From positions 2,175,501 to 2,239,500 of the forward strand of contig NZ_CP090095.1 of NCBI RefSeq assembly GCF_021391675.1: a DNA stretch of 64,000 bases, written 5' to 3'. This DNA comes from Neorhizobium galegae (GTDB lineage Bacteria > Pseudomonadota > Alphaproteobacteria > Rhizobiales > Rhizobiaceae). The notes beneath the pieces are model-generated. The model had not been told where the DNA came from, did not search any database, and saw only the letters and a list, made by a program, of their open reading frames with translations. The translations under genes were made by a program, and so were the position numbers. Shown here piece after piece: positions 42,584 through 49,798 of the stretch (positions within the stretch are counted from its first letter, which is position 1; each line of letters begins with the position of its first letter).

Positions 42584-43225
42584 TTAAATCGAGCGTAACG
42601 CCTGCGTGAGATCACCGTAGCCGGTGAAACGGTACTCGTACTCCAGGCCGAGATATTCGGCGGCCCCGCGCGCCTTTTCCTGAAGGGCCTGATCTTCCTC
42701 CTGGCTGAGATAGACGAGCTTTCGGTAATTGCCGAAATACATGTCCTTCAGCTGCGGATGACGGTCGAGGCCGAGCGGTTCGATGACGAAGGCTTCGAAC
42801 TGGCGGGCGAGGAAGTCGGTGAGGAAGAATGAGAACAGGTCTTCGTCCGCTTTTGCGGCAAAAGCGTCGTTTCCGGCGAAGAAGGAATAGCAGTGGGGAC
42901 CTTCGATGCGGGCGATGCCTTCGCGCTCGCAGAGCCGGTCGATGTCGCCGCCGGTTCCGCAATCCGCATAGGCGAAAAAGATCTTTTCGAAACCCGCTTC
43001 CCGCGCCTCGGCGACGGCTTTTTCAAGACCCGGAACGATCTTCTGCGGATAGGCGTGCCAGATCGCCGGCAGACAGTTGAGGTCGATGTGGCCGAGGCCT
43101 TGCTGCCTGGAAACAGCAAGGATTTCCCTGGCGATCGCTCCGCACGCGATCACGTGAACTTTTTCGCGAGTTGAACGTTCCTCTGCCGGAAATTCCATTT
43201 CCGCCACGATTTCATCTCTCTCCAT
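42584..43225 (-). CDS. DUF1638 domain protein
   Basis: 213 aa. DUF1638 is a family without proven activity that occurs near corrinoid methyltransferase genes in bacteria and archaea. Visible features are the start of the fold VHVIACGAIAREIL, LPAIWHAYPQKI, FFAYADCGTGGDIDRLC and the Cys/His residues in IEGPHCYSFFAG, which could bind a metal or corrinoid. The start is uncertain: ATG 43225 lacks a good ribosome site and is only 14 bp from the divergent entericidin start; ATG 43198 or GTG 43207 are alternatives. Possibly an accessory or regulatory component of the methyl-transfer system. Confidence 0.85.
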   Translation of the reverse strand: MERDEIVAEMEFPAEERSTREKVHVIACGAIAREILAVSRQQGLGHIDLNCLPAIWHAYPQKIVPGLEKAVAEAREAGFEKIFFAYADCGTGGDIDRLCEREGIARIEGPHCYSFFAGNDAFAAKADEDLFSFFLTDFLARQFEAFVIEPLGLDRHPQLKDMYFGNYRKLVYLSQEEDQALQEKARGAAEYLGLEYEYRFTGYGDLTQALRSI

Positions 43226-43239
43226 CGGAGTATTCTAAC

Positions 43240-43398
43240 ATGACGGCCAAGACAGTCACGATGATCGCCGCTCTTCTCGCGACGATGGTTTCTCTTACCT
43301 CCTGCGGCAATACCATTCGCGGCATGGGCCAGGATACGGCCAATACCGTCAATGCCACGCAGGACGCGGGCCGCCGGGTCGATCGCGCTGCGCGCTAA
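43240..43398 (+). CDS. entericidin-type small lipoprotein
   Basis: 52 aa. Signal peptide with lipobox LTSC (Cys22), then the short conserved stretch CGNTIRGMGQDTANTVN, as in the entericidin A/B family of outer-membrane lipoproteins linked to stationary-phase lysis and envelope stress. GGAG lies 7 bases before the ATG at 43240. It sits on the opposite strand inside the corrinoid operon, between the DUF1638 and corrinoid protein genes. Confidence 0.85.
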   Translation: MTAKTVTMIAALLATMVSLTSCGNTIRGMGQDTANTVNATQDAGRRVDRAAR

Positions 43399-43428
43399 GA
43401 CATCGCTGTCGGCAAGCCGTTCGGCGCT

Positions 43429-44130
43429 TCAGGCGCCGGCGGCAAGGCTGTTGTGCTTGCGGCGGATATATTCCTTTGCCGTTTCGACGGCGACCGCCGC
43501 ATCACGGCAATAGGCATCGGCGCCGACCGCCTTGCCGAACTCCTCGTTGAGCGGCGCCCCGCCGACCAGCACGATATAGTCGTCGCGCATGCCCTTTTCC
43601 TTCAGCGTATCGATGACGACCTTCATATAGGGCATGGTCGTGGTCAAAAGCGCCGACATTCCGAGAATATCCGGCTGTTCCCGCTCGATCGCATCGAGAT
43701 AGTTCTCGACCGGGTTGTTGATGCCAAGATCGACGACGTCGAAGCCGGCCCCTTCCATCATCATGCCGACGAGGTTCTTGCCGATATCGTGGATATCGCC
43801 CTTGACCGTGCCGATCACCATCTTGCCGAGTTTCGGAGCGCCGGTCTCGACCAGCAGCGGCCGCAGGATGAACATGCCGGCCTTCATGGCACCTGCCGAC
43901 AGCAGCACTTCCGGCACGAAGAGAATGCCGTCGCGGAAGTCGATGCCGACGATGCGCATACCCTCGACCAAGGCCTTGGTGAGGACGTCATAGGGCGTCC
44001 AGCCGCGCGCGAGCAGGATGTTCGTCGCCTCCTCGATCTCCTCCTTCAAGCCGTCGTAAAGATCGTCGTGCATCTGCTGCACGAGTTCCTCGTCGGAAAG
44101 TTCCGCCAGGATGATTTCGTCGTCGGACAT
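43429..44130 (-). CDS. corrinoid (B12-binding) methyltransferase carrier protein
   Basis: 233 aa, MtaC/MttC/MtgC type. An N-terminal helical B12-binding cap (about 1-95) is followed by the Rossmann-like cobalamin domain with GDIHDIGKNLVG; His114 is the lower axial Co ligand (DxHxxG), and a Ser/Gly-rich loop follows (GMSALLTTTMPYM). It shuttles methyl groups from the substrate-specific methyltransferase to the methyl-THF enzyme. It is divergent from mttB (264 bp between starts) and precedes the accessory genes on its strand, with the entericidin gene on the opposite strand between. The leader contains GAAGGGAAG before the ATG. Confidence 0.93.
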   Translation of the reverse strand: MSDDEIILAELSDEELVQQMHDDLYDGLKEEIEEATNILLARGWTPYDVLTKALVEGMRIVGIDFRDGILFVPEVLLSAGAMKAGMFILRPLLVETGAPKLGKMVIGTVKGDIHDIGKNLVGMMMEGAGFDVVDLGINNPVENYLDAIEREQPDILGMSALLTTTMPYMKVVIDTLKEKGMRDDYIVLVGGAPLNEEFGKAVGADAYCRDAAVAVETAKEYIRRKHNSLAAGA

Positions 44131-44394
44131 GCAATGCTTCCCTTCGTTCGAGGGGCCGGTTCGGAGGCCGGCAAATCAGACGTTTACCGTCCCGACTATC
44201 TGTACCTTTAATTTGCTTGGCAATTTCTTTCGTATGCGACAGCGGCGCGTCGGAAAAGCGACGGAAGATCGCGGCGTGATGTCTGTCCTGTACAAACCCG
44301 TGACGCAGAAAGGCGGGGCTCCGCTTGCGCTTGAGCCTAGCATGGCGCATCAAAAAAGCTTGAGGCGCTTTTCAAAGCGGAGGCGAGGAACATC
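44131..44394. promoter_or_regulatory. divergent control region between the corrinoid protein and MttB genes
   Basis: 264 bp with no gene, so it must hold promoters for both halves of the methyltransferase system. It contains a short inverted repeat CGTCG-GAAAAG-CGACG (44248-44263) and an AT-rich segment at 44205-44230. I could not identify the operator of the GlxA-type regulator with confidence. Confidence 0.45.
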
Positions 44395-45969
44395 ATGGAC
44401 GATTTAACCCCAGAGACGGAACCGGCAGGCAGCGGGGCCAGACGCGGCCGCGGCGAGCGGGGAGCGGCAGGCCGCCGCGCGGCCCGCGCAGGCAACGGTC
44501 CCGGCCCCTCCTTGCCCTATATCACCCGCAGAATAGGCGTCTACGAAGTGCTGGACGAGGAGGGCCTTGCTCTCATCGAGCGCAACGCGGATCTCATCCT
44601 CGAAGAGATCGGCATCGAATTCCGCGAGGACGAGGAAGCGCTCGAACTCTGGGCGAAGGCGGGTGCCGACGTCAGGGGCCACCGGGTGCATTTCCCCAAG
44701 GGCCTCTGCCGGGAACTCCTGAAGACCGCACCGAGCGAATTCACGTGGCATGCGCGCAATCCGGAGCGCAACGTCCAGATCGGCGGCAAGGCGACCGTGT
44801 TCGCGCCGGTCTACGGACCTCCCTTCGTGCGCGATCTCGACGGCAAGCGCCGTTACGCGACGATCGAGGATTTCCGCAATTTCGTGAAGCTCGCCTATAT
44901 GGCGCCGTCGATGCATTCGTCGGGCGGCACGGTCTGCGAGCCGGTCGACGTGCCGGTCAACAAGCGGCACCTCGATATGATCTACAGCCATATCAAGTAT
45001 TCCGACAAGCCGTTCATGGGATCGGTCACCGCGCCGGAACGTGCCGAGGACACCGTCGCCATGGCGAAGCTGGTATTCGGCGACGAGTTCGTCGAAAACA
45101 ATTGCGTCACCTTGAACCTCATCAACGCGAACTCTCCGATGGTATTCGACGGGACCATGCTCGGCGCACTGAAGGTCTATGCGCGGCATAACCAGGCCTC
45201 GGTCGTGTCGCCGTTCATTCTCTCGGGCGCCATGAGCCCGGTGACGGTGACCGGCACGCTGACGCAGATCCTTGCCGAGGTGCTGGCCGGTGCTGCGCTG
45301 ACGCAGTTGATCCGCAAGGGCTCGCCGGTGCTGTTCGGAACGTTCGCGGCGTCGATCTCGATGCAGTCGGGTGCTCCGACCTTCGGTACGCCGGAGCCGT
45401 CGCTGGTTTCTTACGGTGCGGCCCAGCTCGCCCGCCGCCTCGGCCTGCCGTTCCGCACCGGCGGTTCGCTCTGCGGCTCGAAAGTGCCCGACGCCCAGGC
45501 GGCGCACGAATCGGCCAATACGCTCAACACGACGCTGCTTGCTGGCACCAATTTCGTGCTGCATGCCGCCGGCTGGCTGGAGGGCGGCCTGGTGTCTTCG
45601 TACGAGAAATTCATGATCGACCAGGACCAGCTCGGCATGATGCAGAAGATGGCGCAGGGCATCGATTTGTCCGAGGAGGGCCAGGCCCTCGACGCGATCC
45701 GCGAAGTCGGTCCCGGCAGCCATTATCTCGGCTGCGCCCATACCCAGGCGCATTTCCAGACGGCCTTCTATCGCTCGGCGCTGATGGACAACAATTCCTT
45801 CGAACAGTGGGAGATCGAGGGCGAGAAACGGATCGAGCAGCGCGCCAACGCGCTCTGCCGCACCTGGCTCGACAGCTACGAAGCACCGCCGCTCGATCCT
45901 GCGATCGACGAGGCGCTGCTCGCGTTCATCAAGGATCGCAAGGATTCGATGCCCGACGCCTTCACCTGA
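44395..45969 (+). CDS. MttB family methyltransferase, non-pyrrolysine type
   Basis: 524 aa TIM-barrel substrate:corrinoid methyltransferase of the trimethylamine methyltransferase superfamily. The true trimethylamine enzyme contains pyrrolysine at an in-frame TAG; this gene has no such codon, so it belongs to the branch that includes the glycine betaine enzyme MtgB and enzymes for other quaternary amines. The family core is seen in FVENNCVTLNLINANSPMV and PFILSGAMSPVTVTGTL. The first 40 residues are a low-complexity Arg/Gly/Ala tail (GARRGRGERGAAGRRAARAG). Neighbours (corrinoid protein, dimethylglycine dehydrogenase, Bmt) favour glycine betaine; proline betaine or carnitine relatives are possible. 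Confidence 0.9.
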   Translation: MDDLTPETEPAGSGARRGRGERGAAGRRAARAGNGPGPSLPYITRRIGVYEVLDEEGLALIERNADLILEEIGIEFREDEEALELWAKAGADVRGHRVHFPKGLCRELLKTAPSEFTWHARNPERNVQIGGKATVFAPVYGPPFVRDLDGKRRYATIEDFRNFVKLAYMAPSMHSSGGTVCEPVDVPVNKRHLDMIYSHIKYSDKPFMGSVTAPERAEDTVAMAKLVFGDEFVENNCVTLNLINANSPMVFDGTMLGALKVYARHNQASVVSPFILSGAMSPVTVTGTLTQILAEVLAGAALTQLIRKGSPVLFGTFAASISMQSGAPTFGTPEPSLVSYGAAQLARRLGLPFRTGGSLCGSKVPDAQAAHESANTLNTTLLAGTNFVLHAAGWLEGGLVSSYEKFMIDQDQLGMMQKMAQGIDLSEEGQALDAIREVGPGSHYLGCAHTQAHFQTAFYRSALMDNNSFEQWEIEGEKRIEQRANALCRTWLDSYEAPPLDPAIDEALLAFIKDRKDSMPDAFT

Positions 45970-46070
45970 AGGGAGCCCGATGCCGCCAGGGAGCAAGGCG
46001 GTGCCAGACTGGTCGCGGATTTCGTCCAGGAGGGGGTTTGGCGCCCTCACTACAAATACCAGGGGCCTCG

Positions 46071-46748
46071 GTGAGGCCGCCTTCGCCAGTCCTCGACGAG
46101 ATTGCCGCTGGGCTCGAACCCCACGGCATCCTGATCCGCGGCGTGGTGAATTTCGGAGCGGGCGAGGGACCGTCGCTGGGCGACGGCACGCTTGCCCGGT
46201 CCGTCGTATTGCTCGGCAATGTCGGCGGTTCGATCTGGCCGTCGTTTACGGAATGGCGAAAAGGCCGTGACGGCCGCGATCCCCTCGACACGTGGTCGAA
46301 GACGCTGATCCGGCCGCTTGCCGAGCAGCTCGGAGCCACTGCCTATTTCCCCTCCGATCCGCCCTGGCAGCCGTTCCAGCGATGGGCGATGAAGGCCGAA
46401 GGTCTGAAGTCGTCGCCGCTCGGCATCCTCATCCATCCGCAGTTCGGGCTCTGGCACGGTTATCGCGGCGCTCTCGGTTTTCCGTTTGCGACAGAGAATT
46501 CGCCTGATGAGGCCGAGCATCCTTGCGAGAGCTGCGCGGATAAGCCCTGCCTGTCGGCCTGTCCCGTCAATGCGGTCAGCCTGTCGGGCTTCGACATTCC
46601 CCGATGCAGCGCCTATCTTGCAAGCGACGCGGGCAAGGCGACCTGCATGATTTCCGGCTGTGCGGCCCGCAACTCCTGTCCGGTCGGTGTGCAACATCGC
46701 TACCCGCCGGGGCAGCTCCGGTTCCATATGGAAGCGCTGGTGCGGTGA
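46071..46748 (+). CDS. 4Fe-4S binding protein (epoxyqueuosine-reductase-like C-terminus)
   Basis: 225 aa from GTG 46071 (AGGGG 5 bases upstream). The N-terminal two thirds have a fold-like region with GVVNFGAGEG and FPSDPPWQPFQRW. Cys residues cluster near the end: CESCADKPCLSACPVNA, then CSAYL, CMISGCAARNSCPVG, enough for up to two 4Fe-4S clusters, in a pattern close to the QueG/ferredoxin class. The gene follows mttB by 101 bp on the same strand. It could donate electrons to the corrinoid activator, though this is inference. The open frame upstream of 46071 overlaps mttB and is not used. Confidence 0.78.
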   Translation: MRPPSPVLDEIAAGLEPHGILIRGVVNFGAGEGPSLGDGTLARSVVLLGNVGGSIWPSFTEWRKGRDGRDPLDTWSKTLIRPLAEQLGATAYFPSDPPWQPFQRWAMKAEGLKSSPLGILIHPQFGLWHGYRGALGFPFATENSPDEAEHPCESCADKPCLSACPVNAVSLSGFDIPRCSAYLASDAGKATCMISGCAARNSCPVGVQHRYPPGQLRFHMEALVR

Positions 46749-46831
46749 ACGAAAAAGTTTTTCTTGGGCACCCAAGGAATTTCCGGAGCGAAACGTCTAA
46801 GCTCGTAAGCGACGGAAAAGCGGGCGGATAA

Positions 46832-47359
46832 GTGAGCGCGGAAATCCTCGATAAGGCATGCCAGGGCGATCGCCATGCGTTCTCAGCGCTCGTCGAGACG
46901 CATTACGATTTCATTCATGCCGTCGCCTGGCGCTGGTCCGGCTCGCAAAGCGATGCGGAAGACATCGCCCAGGATGTTTGCATCCGGCTGGGAAGGGCGA
47001 TCCGCAGCTTCAAGGGGCAGTCGGCGTTCCGCACCTGGCTCTACACGCTGACACTGAATGCGGTGCGCGACCATCAGCGCCAGTCCTCCCGCCGGCGACG
47101 GGACCACGACCGGCTTGCAAACGACCCGATCTTCTTTTCGCATCTGGAGTCGGAGGAAGACGATCGCGGCGACTGGCTGTGGGCCGCGGTGCGCCGCCTG
47201 CCGGAAAAGCAGCGGGATGCGGTCCTGCTGGTTCATGGCGAAGGGCTCTCCCATGCGGCTGCGGCGGGCATTCTCGAATGCAGCGAAAACACGGTCTCCT
47301 GGCATCTGCACGAGGCGCGTAAACGATTGAAGGACCTTCTGAAGAAGGAGGCGGTTTGA
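46832..47359 (+). CDS. ECF RNA polymerase sigma factor
   Basis: 175 aa. Region 2 is at about 10-75 (HYDFIHAVAWRWSGSQSDAEDI as core-binding helix; FRTWLYTLTLNAVRD) and region 4 at about 115-170 (LPEKQRDAVLLVHGEGLSH; CSENTVSWHLHEARKRL). Start GTG 46832 with GGGCGG just upstream. The stop overlaps the -10 side of the next ribosome site, 2 bp before the VWA gene start, so both are coupled. A 6-bp palindrome CTTGGG-CA-CCCAAG (46763-46776) lies upstream and may be part of its promoter. It likely controls an envelope response with the VWA protein as partner. Confidence 0.92.
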   Translation: MSAEILDKACQGDRHAFSALVETHYDFIHAVAWRWSGSQSDAEDIAQDVCIRLGRAIRSFKGQSAFRTWLYTLTLNAVRDHQRQSSRRRRDHDRLANDPIFFSHLESEEDDRGDWLWAAVRRLPEKQRDAVLLVHGEGLSHAAAAGILECSENTVSWHLHEARKRLKDLLKKEAV

Positions 47360-47361
47360 CC

Positions 47362-49422
47362 ATGACGGACGAATTCGACCAGCTCGGCAATTTAGCCCCG
47401 GCGCCCCGCGCTTCTAGCTCGGCGCGCGCTCGCGCGCTTGCCGCCGCCATGCAAGCCTTCGACGAGACGGGAAAAAATGCCGCACGCGGCAAAGGAAGCT
47501 CCTGGTGGCAGCGTCAAAGCTCCGTTCTCAACCGGATCTGGAGCACTCGCATGGTCACCCAACACCGTTATCTCGCCGGCTCTGCGCTTGCGACGATGCT
47601 GATCATTCCCACAGCCGCACTGCTGACATTCGAACTGACGCGCGGAAACCTGCCGAACTCAGGCCAGGTCGCCCTGCCGCAAGTCCTGGACGCGCCGAAG
47701 CCCGCCGTAGAAAGAGTTCCGGTGCCGCCGGTCGAGAAGCCGGCTGAACCGCGGCAGCAGGAAGCGGTACGGGGGAGTGACGCTGCACCATCGGTTCAAT
47801 CCTCCAGGCAACGCGATTTTCCCGCGTCGGATATTGCCCGGCTGCTGAACAAGCAGGAGGCCAGCGGTGGCGCGGCCAAACGAAGCGTGGCGCCCGTTCC
47901 CGCGGCACCGCCGCCGGTCATGGCTGAGCGTGCAGTACCAATGGCCGCCGCTCCCCGTTATGCGCCAACTGAGCGCGAAGTCCTGCCGCCGCTCGAAGAG
48001 AGCCGCGACCGTTTCGCCAATGCGGACACCAATCCGGTAAAGAGCGTCGCAACCGATCCGGTCTCGACCTTCTCCGTCGACGTCGATACCGCGTCCTATG
48101 CCTTCGTCCGACGCTCGCTGCTGGAGGGACACCTGCCCGATCCCGACAGCGTGCGCGTCGAGGAGATGATCAATTATTTCCCCTATGACTGGCCACGGCC
48201 GCAGACGGTCGACGAACCGTTCCGAACCACCGTCACCGTCACGCCGACGCCGTGGAATAGCGGCACGCGGCTGATGCATGTGGCGATCAAGGGGTACGAG
48301 GCCGCGCCGGCCGCGCAGCCTGCCACCAATCTCGTTTTCCTGATCGACGTCTCGGGCTCGATGAACGCGCCGGACAGGCTGCCTTTGCTGAAAAGCGCTT
48401 TCCGGCTGCTGGTCGGCAAGCTGAAGCCGGAGGACAAGGTCTCGATCGTCACCTATGCAGGCAATGCCGGGACGGTGCTTGAGCCGACGTCTGCCCGTGA
48501 GCGGGACAAGATTCTCGCGGCAATCGACAATCTTCGACCCGGCGGCTCGACGGCCGGCGCCGAAGGCATCGATGCGGCCTATCGCCTGGCCCGCCAGGCC
48601 TTCATCCAGGGCGGCGTCAACCGGGTGATGCTGGCGACCGACGGCGATTTCAACGTGGGCGTTTCGAGCGACGAAGAGCTCAAGCGGATCATCGAGCAGC
48701 GCCGCAAGGACGGCATCTTCCTGTCGGTTCTTGGTTTCGGAAAGGGCAATCTCAACGACAGCCTGATGCAGACGCTCGCTCAGAACGGCAACGGTACGGC
48801 CGTCTATATCGATACGCTCGCCGAGGCGCAGAAGGCACTTGTCGACGAGGCCGGCTCGACGCTTTTTCCGATCGCCAAGGACGTCAAGATCCAGGTGGAG
48901 TTCAATCCGCAACAGATCGGCGAATATCGTCTGGTCGGTTACGAGACCCGGGCGCTGAAGCGCGAGGATTTCAACAATGACCGGGTGGATGCCGGCGATA
49001 TCGGCTCCGGCCATGCGGTGACGGCGATTTACGAGGTGACGCCGAAGGGCAGTGCCTCGGCGCTCAACGACCCGCTGCGTTACGGTCCGGCAGCGCCCTC
49101 CGCTCCGGTTGCGGTCTCCGATGAAATGGCCTTCGTCAAAATCCGCTACAAGCAGCCGGATGGCGACACCAGCAAGCTGATCACCACGCCGGTCACGGAG
49201 ATGAATGCGGTGCGCGACTTCTCGGCGGCGCCTCAGGATGTGCGCTTCGCCGCGGCCGTCGCCGCCTTCGGTCAGAAACTGCGCGGCACCGATGCGCTCG
49301 ACGCCTATCCCTACCGCTTGATCCTCGACATGGCGCGCAATGCCCGCGGCGAGGATGCGTTCGGATATCGGGGCGGGTTTCTCGACCTGGTGCGGCTCGC
49401 CGAGACCCTGGACCGTCGTTAG
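47362..49422 (+). CDS. von Willebrand factor A domain protein (YfbK-like)
   Basis: 686 aa. A cytoplasmic N-terminus of about 65 residues precedes one membrane segment (about 68-90, LAGSALATMLIIPTAALLTF). A Pro-rich linker, an N-terminal vWF-A companion domain (about 225-300), a VWA domain with MIDAS DVSGSM (329-334) and a C-terminal DUF3520-like region follow. GAAGGAGG precedes ATG 47362. It is fused by spacing to the ECF sigma gene, so the cytoplasmic tail may work as an anti-sigma element and the periplasmic VWA domain as sensor. YfbK homologues in other bacteria have no proven function. Confidence 0.88.
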   Translation: MTDEFDQLGNLAPAPRASSSARARALAAAMQAFDETGKNAARGKGSSWWQRQSSVLNRIWSTRMVTQHRYLAGSALATMLIIPTAALLTFELTRGNLPNSGQVALPQVLDAPKPAVERVPVPPVEKPAEPRQQEAVRGSDAAPSVQSSRQRDFPASDIARLLNKQEASGGAAKRSVAPVPAAPPPVMAERAVPMAAAPRYAPTEREVLPPLEESRDRFANADTNPVKSVATDPVSTFSVDVDTASYAFVRRSLLEGHLPDPDSVRVEEMINYFPYDWPRPQTVDEPFRTTVTVTPTPWNSGTRLMHVAIKGYEAAPAAQPATNLVFLIDVSGSMNAPDRLPLLKSAFRLLVGKLKPEDKVSIVTYAGNAGTVLEPTSARERDKILAAIDNLRPGGSTAGAEGIDAAYRLARQAFIQGGVNRVMLATDGDFNVGVSSDEELKRIIEQRRKDGIFLSVLGFGKGNLNDSLMQTLAQNGNGTAVYIDTLAEAQKALVDEAGSTLFPIAKDVKIQVEFNPQQIGEYRLVGYETRALKREDFNNDRVDAGDIGSGHAVTAIYEVTPKGSASALNDPLRYGPAAPSAPVAVSDEMAFVKIRYKQPDGDTSKLITTPVTEMNAVRDFSAAPQDVRFAAAVAAFGQKLRGTDALDAYPYRLILDMARNARGEDAFGYRGGFLDLVRLAETLDRR

Positions 49423-49429
49423 GTGGCAC

Positions 49430-49774
49430 TCAAACCTTTGGGTACGCCCGCTCCAGGCCGCCGGAGCGGGCGAGCCCGTCGCGAAACGCTGAATAGGCCG
49501 GATGCTGGCTGGATTTCGCCGCTTCCATCAGCCGGATCTGCAGCCGGGCAGGGGCGATGTCGCCGATCCACTCGCCGCATTTCTGCAGCTTCAGCGAATT
49601 CAGGAACTTCGCTTCCGACGCGTTATGCAGGTAGAGGTGCAAACCATCGAGCAGCAGGTCGTCGGACGTCGGATTGTCCATCAACAGAGTAAGCCAGGAC
49701 TGATTTTCGGCCGAGAAGGTGGAAAGGCTCTCCGCCACCGTTTCCCGGCTGCCGATCGGCGATATGTTTGCCAT
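49430..49774 (-). CDS. hypothetical protein downstream of bmt
   Basis: 114 aa, no signal or membrane segment, predicted mostly helical (AENQSWLTLLMDNPTS, LLLDGLHLYLHNAS). AAGGAT lies 7 bases before ATG 49774 and the start is 24 bp behind the bmt stop, so the gene is probably translated from the bmt transcript. Family not recognised. Position suggests a role linked to betaine use, but nothing in the sequence shows it. Confidence 0.7.
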   Translation of the reverse strand: MANISPIGSRETVAESLSTFSAENQSWLTLLMDNPTSDDLLLDGLHLYLHNASEAKFLNSLKLQKCGEWIGDIAPARLQIRLMEAAKSSQHPAYSAFRDGLARSGGLERAYPKV

Positions 49775-49798
49775 GTCTCTATCCTTCAGCCTTACACG

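Noticed and set aside
44395..45969. Possible pyrrolysine (TAG) codon in the MttB gene
   Set aside because: The frame has no internal TAG and no pyl genes are present, so it is the non-pyrrolysine branch.
44404..46050. A 548-codon minus-strand frame opposite mttB
   Set aside because: MttB family sequence on the plus strand is clear; the antisense product is His/Arg-rich without motifs.
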